From Companilactobacillus nuruki (GTDB lineage Bacteria; Bacillota; Bacilli; Lactobacillales; Lactobacillaceae): DNA of 35,138 nt. The stretch covers positions 1 through 35,138 of the forward strand of contig NZ_NIPR01000025.1 in the NCBI RefSeq assembly GCF_002872255.1, read 5' to 3'. Made by a program: the position numbers and the translations under genes. Shown one piece after another: positions 1 through 7,561 of the stretch (position 1 is its first letter; every line of letters starts with the position of its first letter). A model generated the notes under the pieces. It ran no database searches. It worked only from the letters and a program-made list of their open reading frames with translations, and was not told the DNA's origin.

Positions 1-108
1 CGGTTGGATTTTCAGGATCGGTTGGATTTTCAGGATCAGTTGGATTCTCAGGATCGGTTGGATTCTCAGGATCGGTTGGATTCTCAGGATCGGTTGGTTC
101 TTCGGGAT
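1..108 (-). repeat. 18-bp tandem repeat coding for (PTDPEN)n
   Basis: Six successive 18-bp units are visible, each encoding Pro-Thr-Asp-Pro-Glu-Asn on the minus strand. The first two units differ from the next three by single-base changes, and the unit at 91-108 is the most diverged (PTDPEE-like junction). The array continues beyond the window edge. Such Pro-rich stalks often vary in copy number by slippage. Confidence 0.9.
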
Positions 109-1888
109 CAGGGTTATCAGTATTACCGCCGTTACCACCTTCTGAACTATTTTTGGTGTAATAAACAGTATATTCCTGATCAGCACCCTCATAACTAGTA
201 TTTTTAGATTCTACCTCAGACAAGTCATCAGGATCAGCATCATTTTTGTCAACTTCTACAACATGATATCCTTGAATAGTTGGATTCTTAACAGCGTTAA
301 AACTTGCACCTTCAGTAGCATTGTGCCAAGCATTAGGATCAGTCAATGAATCTTCGTCGTTATGATATAACGTAACTGATTTTCCATCCTTAGTACCTTG
401 AAGGAAAGTAATGGAGTTTTTGTAGTCTGAGTCTAAAGTGTCATTAGTACCTTGTTCCAAATAATGAATGGTTTCATTGACTACGCTTCTTTTAGCGTTG
501 ACATCTAATTCTTGAATTGGCATGTAAACGTAAACAACTGTACCATTATTTCCTTCCTGATCCATAGTTCCAGATGCAGGTAAACTCTTTTCAGCACCTT
601 TAACATTTATAGGAACCTTTAATTTGACACCACCAACAGTTACATTAGATGTCGTATTGTTTAATCCAACGTATACGTAATTAGGAATATCCTTTTGTGC
701 CGTCTCATAGTTAGCCCCCATTACGGCTCCATTAGGGTAGGTTACGGTATCCTCAACAAGATCTTTACCTGTGAAGTAATCGATGTGTCTAACATTAACA
801 GTAGCTGCGGTGGAAAACTCTAAACTCTCAAGTTTGAATTGATGTAAATTCTTGTTACCACCAGTTGAAGAGGTAACACTAAAAGCTAATGAATCTCCAA
901 AGTTATTTGGAACTACATGGTTCCAAGTCATTGGATTTCCTTTATCGTCATAGTAAGTAATAGTAATAGTTCTATCTGATGCTACATATTCGATTGAAAA
1001 ATCATGAAATTGTCCATCCAAATTACTGTCATTTATTTTTTGAACAGAGTTTTTATCGTAATCAGCCCACCATCTTTGAACTTTAGTACCATTATTCATT
1101 GGGATCTGTTGAGATGTCGTATAAACGAATGATCCAAATTGGGTAGAGCCAGAAGGATCAGCTGACCAACCAAAGTCATTAGAATTATTATAATCTATTT
1201 CAGCATTTGTTTTATTGCTACCAGGGCTTTGAAAATTGTTATGATAAGTATCTAATTTAAATCCAATGGCATTTTGTAAACCACCGATACCCATATTACC
1301 TCCGGCGTTACCAATAGCATCTGTATTACCAGTATGGAAAGCAAAGCCCATTCCATCGGCTCCACCTTTATTTTGGGTTTTGTTACCAAGATTTACTTGT
1401 CCTTTAAGAGTGAAATCTTGATTCAAATCAATTTTTTCGTTTAATGTAAAATTACCAACTTTATTATTTTGGTCAGGTGTTAAAGTAACGATACCTGAAT
1501 TTTGATCATAAGTAGCAGAACCATGGGTTGTAAAATAGTCATTAAAATTATCTTTATCAACAGTTACTGAATTCAAATTACTATCACTAGCCACAGGAGT
1601 CACAGAAGTTGTAGATTCTGGAGTAGTTTGTTGTTGATTGTTGACGGTATTTGAATTATCTGTAATTTTATCATCGGTATTGGATGATTGAGTGTTGTTA
1701 TCAGTATTAGATGTAGTGTCGGCAACAGTCGGACCATCTTGAGTTTCCTTTGATGTTTCCTCTGTTGAAGCGTCATCAGCCTTAACTGTTTGATAGTTGA
1801 TCATTAATCCAGTACCAATTGTCAAGGCAGCAACGCAGCTTAATAGTGAATTACGTACTAAGCCATTCTTTATGCAAAATTTTTTCAT
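1..1888 (-). CDS. Secreted lectin-like / mucin-binding-like adhesin, 3' end beyond the window
   Basis: An open frame of 629 codons runs from ATG at 1888 off the left edge without a stop. The start is set by a GGGGGA ribosome binding site just upstream. Residues 1 to about 38 form a signal peptide (basic N-terminus, hydrophobic core, then TVKADD). A Ser/Thr/Asn-rich linker follows to about residue 100. Residues about 105-360 look like a bacterial L-type lectin domain, with motifs such as GGADGMGFAFHTG and IGFKLDTYHN. Residues about 360-455 resemble a MucBP-type module (VNVRHIDYFTG), and about 460-575 a Mub_B2-like module (VNETIHYLEQG ... QEYTVYYTK). From about 594 a PTDPEN repeat begins, probably a wall-spanning stalk. 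Inferred role: glycan or mucus adhesion at the cell surface. An LPXTG anchor would lie outside the window and cannot be confirmed. Family calls are from memory of motifs. Confidence 0.85.
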   Translation of the reverse strand, partial: MKKFCIKNGLVRNSLLSCVAALTIGTGLMINYQTVKADDASTEETSKETQDGPTVADTTSNTDNNTQSSNTDDKITDNSNTVNNQQQTTPESTTSVTPVASDSNLNSVTVDKDNFNDYFTTHGSATYDQNSGIVTLTPDQNNKVGNFTLNEKIDLNQDFTLKGQVNLGNKTQNKGGADGMGFAFHTGNTDAIGNAGGNMGIGGLQNAIGFKLDTYHNNFQSPGSNKTNAEIDYNNSNDFGWSADPSGSTQFGSFVYTTSQQIPMNNGTKVQRWWADYDKNSVQKINDSNLDGQFHDFSIEYVASDRTITITYYDDKGNPMTWNHVVPNNFGDSLAFSVTSSTGGNKNLHQFKLESLEFSTAATVNVRHIDYFTGKDLVEDTVTYPNGAVMGANYETAQKDIPNYVYVGLNNTTSNVTVGGVKLKVPINVKGAEKSLPASGTMDQEGNNGTVVYVYMPIQELDVNAKRSVVNETIHYLEQGTNDTLDSDYKNSITFLQGTKDGKSVTLYHNDEDSLTDPNAWHNATEGASFNAVKNPTIQGYHVVEVDKNDADPDDLSEVESKNTSYEGADQEYTVYYTKNSSEGGNGGNTDNPDPEEPTDPENPTDPENPTDPENPTDPENPTDPENPT

Positions 1889-1927
1889 AATATCCCCCAT
1901 AAATACTTTAGTAATTGTATATTCTTG

Positions 1928-1956
1928 AGTATAGCAGTGGTCTAACCAATTGTTAA
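1928..1956 (-). promoter_or_regulatory. Promoter of the adhesin gene
   Basis: Read on the minus strand, -35 TTAACA (1951-1956) is separated by exactly 17 bp from -10 TATACT (1928-1933). The start codon lies about 40 bp downstream. The upstream stretch 1957-2170 is very AT-rich and I see no gene in it. Confidence 0.7.
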
Positions 1957-2173
1957 TAAAATAATAATAATTTGTTATAAAATCATTCTTTTTAAATATA
2001 ATTTGATTTAAAAAATAACTTATTTTAAAACGAAACCAAATATCATGATAGTCGCTTTAATATTATTTAGATGATCGGTAAAAATAATTTAGAATAAATA
2101 ATTATGATTAAAGAATGAATTAGTTTATTGAAATAATAAAAGAAAATTAGTGTAAACATATACATTGAAGGTA

Positions 2174-2219
2174 TAAAAAAAGCTTTCACGATTGAACTAC
2201 AAATTCAATCGTGAAAGCT
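2174..2219 (-). terminator. Terminator after the broken SDR gene
   Basis: A perfect 16-bp stem (2181-2196 with 2204-2219) has a 7-nt loop. On the minus strand it is followed by a run of T (the A-run at 2175-2180). It sits directly after the stop codon of the minus-strand gene ending at 2226. Confidence 0.9.
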
Positions 2220-2225
2220 ATTAAT

Positions 2226-3134
2226 TTATAAGCTGATTTTTAAATTTTCAAGCAACCCAGTGCCCTTTGGGTGCCAATTCAATTTAGATTTTGTTAATTC
2301 ATTTGAAACAGGAAAATTTCCAGCAAACGATTTATCAACCATAAATATTTGATTTATTTCATTATTGTGAAACTCCAAAGAAGGTTGTTGTTTTAAGGGA
2401 AGATTCAATTTATTAGAAATGGTCTCGGCAATTTTTTTCGTGGGTAATTTTCCTTCGGCTACGGCATTAAAAACATGTAAACTGTGTTTTGGGCTTTGAG
2501 TGTAATTCAAAGCAGAAATAAATAAGTCTGCGACATCGTTGACGTTAACAGCATTCCAATAATTATCACCATTACCAAAATAAGATACGAATTTGTTCTT
2601 TTTTGCTTGTTGGATTAATAGTGAAACTAATCCATAACGTTCATTTCCATGAACAGACATGGCCAAACGAACTACATTGGCATTAATGCCTTGAGAGATC
2701 AATTATCTGGCAATTAATTTGGATTTTCTAGAAATAATTTTTTCAATACCATTAAATCCAGTATCTGTTTCCAGTAAAATATGATTAGGAAATAATCCTC
2801 CGAGTCTCATAGTTACAATAAGCGGTTTTTGAGTACCCTTTATTGCATGGCCCATCGCATTAATTGCATTTGCATCAATAGTGTTAGCCCTTTGGGGATT
2901 TACAAAATTATTTACAAATCCAAGATGTATTGTGGCGTCTGATTCAGTTGCACCTTTTTTTAAAATATCTAAATCTTCTAGATTGCCACGTAAAGGAGTA
3001 GCGCCAACTAACTTTAATTTCTCTTCACTGTTTTTAGAACGAGCCAAACCAATTACTTCGTTCTTGCTATCAACCAATTTTTTTGTAACCAGTGATCCTA
3101 CATTTCCAGTTGCTCCAGTTATAAAAATTTTCAT
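2226..3134 (-). pseudogene. SDR-like NAD(P)-binding oxidoreductase, interrupted by one in-frame stop
   Basis: The ATG at 3134 follows a GAGGCG ribosome binding site. The frame begins MKIFITGATGNVGS, a Rossmann GxxGxxG motif of extended/atypical SDRs. After ...SKLIAR the frame meets TAA (2703-2705) and then continues without shift as LISQGINANVVRLAMSVHG to a normal stop at 2226, giving 302 codons in all. The paralogue at 30278-31171 reads VARQLINQG at the same place, so the stop corresponds to a Gln codon (CAA to TAA, a single transition). Downstream are a regular SDR-like C-terminus and a good terminator, so the loss looks recent. If read through, the product would be a cytosolic NAD(P)-dependent reductase or epimerase of unknown substrate. 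A short N-terminal product of 142 residues lacks most of the substrate domain. Confidence 0.88.
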
Positions 3135-3229
3135 TATAACGCCTCGTAATCTTTTAATAGATAATATTCTAACACTTTGAAATTTGATCATCTAATCAAA
3201 ATATATATTATTTATAATAGACTGTCAGT

Positions 3230-3535
3230 TTGCTTTTTAGTATTATTAATAGAAATTTTAACTATTTAAATAAGTTAAAATATGATAAGAATACTTTAAG
3301 CAAGTTAAATCATTTCTTAAGAGTTTGGGCTTATATTATGAATGGAAATATTCTACGTGTCCAAAAAATTTATTTGGAAGAAAGAACTGTATTGGGCAAA
3401 TCAATAGAGTTACCAATTGGTGACTCTTATGGAGATAAAATTATTTTTTTTAACCCACAAGTTATTATGAAGAATACTCAAAATGATAGTTTTCAAATAA
3501 AAAAACTTCTTGAAAAGGTTATTTTATTGTCCTAA
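3230..3535 (+). CDS. Small hypothetical ORF, possibly a gene remnant
   Basis: A 101-codon frame begins with TTG and has no recognisable ribosome binding site. An internal ATG at 3338 would give a 65-residue product (MNGNILRVQKIYLEERT...). I do not recognise a family. Residues are mostly polar, with no signal peptide, membrane segment or HTH that I can see. It ends just before a strong bidirectional terminator at 3546-3601, which argues that something on this strand is or was transcribed. It may be the 3' fragment of a decayed gene next to the broken SDR gene. Weakly supported. Confidence 0.25.
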   Translation: MLFSIINRNFNYLNKLKYDKNTLSKLNHFLRVWAYIMNGNILRVQKIYLEERTVLGKSIELPIGDSYGDKIIFFNPQVIMKNTQNDSFQIKKLLEKVILLS

Positions 3536-3545
3536 ATGGATTATT

Positions 3546-3601
3546 AAAAAGAATGCTAGTTCAAAAACCATTTTTAATGGTCTCGAACTAGCATTCTTTT
3601 T
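3546..3601. terminator. Bidirectional terminator between convergent frames
   Basis: A 12-bp perfect stem (3551-3562 with 3585-3596) is flanked by AAAAA on the left and TTTTT on the right, with an inner CCAT/ATGG stem. It serves the minus-strand aldo/keto reductase and any plus-strand transcript from 3230-3535. Confidence 0.85.
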
Positions 3602-3610
3602 ATTCTGAAA

Positions 3611-4600
3611 TTATTTTAGAATATTATTAATAACTTCTACTTCATCATCACTGAATTTAAGATTATCAAGTGCTTTCAAATTATCATCAAGATGTTCAAT
3701 ACTTGCAGTACCAATAATTACACTAGCAACCACAGGATCTCTTAATAGCCAAGCTAATGCAAACTGACTAAGTGTTTGATTACGATTCTTAGCCAAATTA
3801 TTCAATGAATTAAGTTTGTTAATTAAAGTATCTTTACCATTATCAAAAAGATATTGATTAGTATGATGAATCTTGAAACTATCTGGAATCCCTTTGAGGT
3901 ATCTGTCTGATAATAATCCTTCAGCTAATGGACCATAAGCGATTGCTCCAGCACCATTTTTTTTCAATATATCAATAATCCCACTATTCTCAACATGATT
4001 ATTTAAAATATTCATACTCATTTGATCTAGTACAAAGGGGGTACCCAATTTTTTAAATAGTGTAATAGCTTCTTTTAATTGTGGTGCTTCGTAATTTGAC
4101 ACTCCAACATATAATGCCTTACCAGATTTAACGATATCATCAAGTGCTCGAACAGTTTCCTCAATTGGAGTAGTTTCGTCGTAACGATGAGCATAATAGA
4201 TATCGACATAATCCAAATTTAAACGTTTCAAAGAATCGTTGATTCCTTGAATTAAAGATTTTCTGGAGGTACCAATACCATAAGGGCCGTCATGAATTTC
4301 ATATCCAACCTTAGTAGAGATGACTAATTCATCACGATAGGATTTTAATTCATCATTTAGTATTTGTCCAAGTAATTTCTCAGAGCTACCGAAGTCCCCA
4401 TCACCATAATGATTAGCATTATCAAAATGAAAAATACCTTTATCAAAAGCGTGCAAAATAACTTTCCGCCTATCGTTGAATGGGTCAGCACTACCAAATT
4501 TTTTCCATAATCCTAACGAGATGGGTGGGAGCATTAAACCACTCTCGCCTGCATGACGAACTAGTCCATTTGAATAACGATTATTTGCTGCTGAATACAT
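3611..4600 (-). CDS. Aldo/keto reductase, YghZ/Gpr-like (L-glyceraldehyde 3-phosphate reductase type)
   Basis: The protein has 329 residues and starts at an ATG behind AGGAGGATG. It opens MYSAANNRY and continues with GESGLMLPPISLGLW, the layout of E. coli YghZ and Gram-positive relatives of similar length. The AKR tetrad is complete: Asp60 and Tyr65 in FDNANHYG, Lys97 in STKVGYE and His138 in YYAHRYDE. The C-terminal cofactor-binding part (SVIIGTASIEHLDDN) is present. Predicted role: cytosolic NADPH-dependent reduction of aldehydes such as methylglyoxal or glyceraldehyde phosphate. The substrate is inferred from the family. The gene is monocistronic, has a terminator at 3546-3601, and is divergent from the XRE regulator. 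A perfect palindrome lies about 80 bp upstream of its start. Confidence 0.9.
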   Translation of the reverse strand: MYSAANNRYSNGLVRHAGESGLMLPPISLGLWKKFGSADPFNDRRKVILHAFDKGIFHFDNANHYGDGDFGSSEKLLGQILNDELKSYRDELVISTKVGYEIHDGPYGIGTSRKSLIQGINDSLKRLNLDYVDIYYAHRYDETTPIEETVRALDDIVKSGKALYVGVSNYEAPQLKEAITLFKKLGTPFVLDQMSMNILNNHVENSGIIDILKKNGAGAIAYGPLAEGLLSDRYLKGIPDSFKIHHTNQYLFDNGKDTLINKLNSLNNLAKNRNQTLSQFALAWLLRDPVVASVIIGTASIEHLDDNLKALDNLKFSDDEVEVINNILK

Positions 4601-4681
4601 AAAATCATCCTCCTTATTAACTGATTTAATAATATTCTAATGAAAACGTATTATCAATAATAGTATCTTTTTGAAACTTCC

Positions 4682-4710
4682 AATAATATATAACGCCGTT
4701 ATATATTATT
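4682..4710. promoter_or_regulatory. Perfect 29-bp palindrome, candidate operator
   Basis: Two 14-bp arms (AATAATATATAACG and its exact complement) flank one base. It lies between the AKR start (4600) and the XRE start (4791), about 80 bp from each. No T-run follows it on either strand, so it is not an obvious terminator. A binding site for a dimeric regulator is the simplest reading. Which regulator binds is not shown. Confidence 0.65.
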
Positions 4711-4790
4711 AAAATTTTGTAATGTAAAGGATATTTGATAGATGATCCTGTTATGATGATTTACGCTATTCATTAAAGAGGTGTTAAATA

Positions 4791-5363
4791 ATGAAATTAC
4801 ATGATCAAATAAAAAAGTATCGTCAGGAATATGGATTTTCTCAGGAAGACCTAGCAGATAAAATTCACGTATCGCGCCAAACAATATCGAATTGGGAGAA
4901 CAAGAAAAGTTACCCAGATGTTGATAGTCTATTACTTTTAAGTTTATTATTTAATGTATCCCTTAATGATCTAGTAGAAGGGGACCTTGGAATAATGAAA
5001 CGAGTATTAATGAATCATGATTTAGATATTTGGACAAAGATTATGTTAGCTTTTTTATCTCTTGGTGTAGTTGTGGGAATTCCTTTAACGTATTTATTTT
5101 CCAAATGGGGTCTTGCAGTGGCAATAATGTTGTTTATTATTGGGATAAGTGCATCTATTAAAGTAGATTCTATCAAAAGAAAGGGCAATTTGAGAACGTA
5201 TCAAGAAATTATAGCTTTTATGGAAGGTCGTAAATTGAGTGACGACGAGAAGATCAGAGATAGAAACGGGTATTGGAAAGTTGAATTACTCATGTTTATA
5301 GGTAGTGCCTTGATAACAGCAATTATTTCTGAAATCATTTTGTTATTTATAAAGTTATTATAA
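4791..5363 (+). CDS. Membrane-anchored XRE-family transcriptional regulator
   Basis: The protein has 190 residues, with an AGAGG ribosome binding site 8 bp before ATG. Residues about 4-60 form a Cro/CI HTH domain (FSQEDLADKIHVSRQTISNWE is the helix-turn-helix). After a short linker (NDLVEGDLG) there are about three membrane segments: residues about 83-101 (LAFLSLGVVVGIPL), about 104-122, and about 163-188 at the C-terminus. A basic cytosolic loop separates the second and third. This HTH plus membrane-tail layout is common in Firmicutes and suggests sensing at the membrane. The target is unknown. It could act on the divergent AKR through the palindrome at 4682-4710, or on the ydbST-like pair downstream, though a terminator separates it from that pair. 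Confidence 0.85.
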   Translation: MKLHDQIKKYRQEYGFSQEDLADKIHVSRQTISNWENKKSYPDVDSLLLLSLLFNVSLNDLVEGDLGIMKRVLMNHDLDIWTKIMLAFLSLGVVVGIPLTYLFSKWGLAVAIMLFIIGISASIKVDSIKRKGNLRTYQEIIAFMEGRKLSDDEKIRDRNGYWKVELLMFIGSALITAIISEIILLFIKLL

Positions 5364-5442
5364 GGTTTGACTTCATGTCGTTTGGTTCAGAAAGCGATTG
5401 TTTACATCAAGATAATGAATTTGTGTTTTGTTGATAGTTATA

Positions 5443-5492
5443 AAAAAACTAATTTGTTGACCATTAAGAAATGGTTATTAAATTAGTTTTTT
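5443..5492 (+). terminator. Terminator after the XRE regulator
   Basis: A stem of AAAAAACTAATTT with its complement (5443-5455 with 5480-5492) encloses an inner ACCATT/AATGGT stem and ends in a T-run. The A-run on the other side would allow action on both strands. Confidence 0.8.
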
Positions 5493-5567
5493 ATTTGAGT
5501 TAAATAATTTTGCAATCCTAAATAAACGTTTGCTAGACTGAAATTAAACAATATTCAGGGAGAATAT

Positions 5568-6053
5568 ATGAACAATATAAAGAAGTTACCGATTGAAATA
5601 AAAAGTATTTGGAGATTAAATGCCATAATGGATTTTTTGATCTTAATTGCTATTACTATTGCAATATTTATCTGGAGAATATTTGCACCTATTGATATGA
5701 AAAAGGGGTTAGGAGTAGCAACTTTAATCTTATTAATTACTGCCATCTTAGTATTATTAATTGAATTAATTTTGGTGACTTACCATTGGAATTTTTGGAC
5801 TTATTATATTGACGAACGACAAGTTGAATTGCATCATGGTTTCTTTTTTAGAAAGCAAATAATTATGCCAATTGCTCGAATTCAAAATGTTACTTTAAAG
5901 CAGGGACCAATTCTCCGTTGGAAAAATCTTCAAAAAGTTATCATTGTGACGGCGGCAGGTTCAGAAGAAATTACGGGTTTAAAAAATGATGAAGCCAATA
6001 ATTTGAAAGAATTAATAATGAAATTGGCGCAGGAGGCAAAAAATGACATCTAA
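5568..6053 (+). CDS. ydbS: YdbS-like PH-domain membrane protein
   Basis: The protein has 161 residues, with a GGGAG ribosome binding site before ATG. Two membrane segments lie at residues about 18-40 and about 50-70. A bPH_2 (DUF304) domain follows at about 75-155 (YYIDERQVELHHGFFFRKQIIMP, ARIQNVTLKQGPILR). Length and order match B. subtilis YdbS. The gene overlaps the next one by 11 bp, so the two are translationally coupled. In B. subtilis the ydbST pair has been linked to envelope stress and bacteriocin resistance. Transfer of that role here is inference. The gene symbol is by similarity. Confidence 0.82.
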   Translation: MNNIKKLPIEIKSIWRLNAIMDFLILIAITIAIFIWRIFAPIDMKKGLGVATLILLITAILVLLIELILVTYHWNFWTYYIDERQVELHHGFFFRKQIIMPIARIQNVTLKQGPILRWKNLQKVIIVTAAGSEEITGLKNDEANNLKELIMKLAQEAKNDI

Positions 6054-7470
6054 GCCTAGACATCTGCATCCGGCCGCATTAGTTTTTTTCTTATACCAAT
6101 CATTCAAAGAGGGTATCTTGCCATTTATCATCTCAGTAATTGGAACTACCAATACAAAATCAAAGGATATAGTGGTTGGTATTGGAGTTATTTTTGTGTT
6201 TTTTATTATTGTTACAACCTTATTGAATTATTGGATGTTCACTTATCAAATACTGTCAGATGAAATTGTTACTAAATCGGGAATTTTTGTAAAAAAAATT
6301 AATCATGTACCATATGATAGGATTCAAAATGTGATGACTAATCAATGGTTCTTCTTAAAACCTTTTGGATTAGAGGAATTGAAAATTGAAACGGCAAGCC
6401 AAACTGAACAGGCCGAAGTTGAATTAAAAGCTGTACCTAATAAATTACGACAGGAAATAGAGAACCTACGTAGTGATCAATGGAACAATGAACAAGTAAA
6501 AGAAATTAAGCAGAATGAAAATACTTATTCTATTACTTGGAAGGACTTAATAAAATTCTCCTTAACGTCTTCAACCTTTTTAAGCGGATTGTTATTGATT
6601 ATGGCAATGTATGGTAAAATACAACGTTTTATAGATAAACAAATTTATCAAACTGCTGCAAATGAATTTTCGCATTTAGGATCTATGTTACTTCTATTAA
6701 TTATATTGTTAATATTATTGATTCTTTATTTAATTTCGGCTTTGGTTCTAATATCCCAATATTATCATTTTACTTTAGTCGAGAAAGATGGCCATTTTGA
6801 AATAACTCGAGGTTTATTCCAAGTCAAACGAACTGATATTTCAATAAATCGTATTCAGGCAATTATTATTAAAAAATCATTTATTAGAACTCTCTTAGGC
6901 ATTGCTACAATAAAGTTAGTAGTTATTTCAAATACTAAGGAAAATAGTTCTGATAAAGATGTGATTATTATGCCAGTTATTAAGTCTGGGCAATTGAAGA
7001 AGTTTATGGAACAATTTTTTCCTGATATTCCATTTAAGAATGGCGTTGCCGTTAAGCCAAGGAAATTAACATACTATTACTATTTGAGAAATGTTACTAT
7101 TCCGGTAATTGTAATAGCTGGAGTTATATTGTGGTTATTTCATTTAACATGGGTATCTGGAATTTTAATAATAATTGAATCAGCATGCTGGTATGTACCA
7201 GCTTATCTAGTTAGCCGTTGTTCAAAATCAGAATTGATAGATGAAAGATTCTTGGTATTACAAAATAGTTATTTAATGACTAAACAAACTATTTACGTTC
7301 CTAAAAGAAATATTCAATATATAAGAAGAAAAGATAGTATTTGGTTAAATAAGCGAAAAATAGCAAGTTTGATAGTTAATATAAGATCAGGAGTAGGCGA
7401 AAGAAGATTTAGAATTAGTTATCAACCACAATTTGAAATTAATAATATTGTGGAATGGTATAAAAAATGA
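6043..7470 (+). CDS. ydbT: YdbT-like PH-domain membrane protein
   Basis: The protein has 475 residues and its start lies inside the end of the ydbS-like gene, with GGAGG a few bases upstream. It has several membrane segments: two near the N-terminus (about residues 10-70), a pair at about 170-250, and a pair at about 345-390. Repeated bPH_2 modules lie between them (DEIVTKSGIFVKKINHVPYDRIQNV, then FEITRGLFQVKRTDISINRIQA, then QTIYVPKRNIQYIRRK). This is the YdbT architecture. It probably forms a membrane complex with the preceding protein. The biochemical function is unknown in general. Confidence 0.82.
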   Translation: MTSKPRHLHPAALVFFLYQSFKEGILPFIISVIGTTNTKSKDIVVGIGVIFVFFIIVTTLLNYWMFTYQILSDEIVTKSGIFVKKINHVPYDRIQNVMTNQWFFLKPFGLEELKIETASQTEQAEVELKAVPNKLRQEIENLRSDQWNNEQVKEIKQNENTYSITWKDLIKFSLTSSTFLSGLLLIMAMYGKIQRFIDKQIYQTAANEFSHLGSMLLLLIILLILLILYLISALVLISQYYHFTLVEKDGHFEITRGLFQVKRTDISINRIQAIIIKKSFIRTLLGIATIKLVVISNTKENSSDKDVIIMPVIKSGQLKKFMEQFFPDIPFKNGVAVKPRKLTYYYYLRNVTIPVIVIAGVILWLFHLTWVSGILIIIESACWYVPAYLVSRCSKSELIDERFLVLQNSYLMTKQTIYVPKRNIQYIRRKDSIWLNKRKIASLIVNIRSGVGERRFRISYQPQFEINNIVEWYKK

Positions 7471-7561
7471 GTGACATGGATATTCTTTCCTTTATTAAAA
7501 GTTTTTTGTTAATCTTGAATTAAGAAACAATAAAAAATAAATGAAAGTAGGGATGATGAAA

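Noticed and set aside
4-198. Plus-strand frame with repeated Asp-Arg-Leu-Asp units
   Set aside because: It is the antisense reading of the adhesin tandem repeat. The minus-strand frame has a start, binding site, promoter and recognisable domains.
2881-3180. Plus-strand frame of 99 codons opposite the broken SDR gene
   Set aside because: It lies entirely antisense to a recognisable coding sequence and has no family pattern.
7541-7561. Upstream ATG for gadB giving seven extra residues
   Set aside because: There is no ribosome binding site before 7541. The family start MAMLYGKH and a TAGGG site support 7562.
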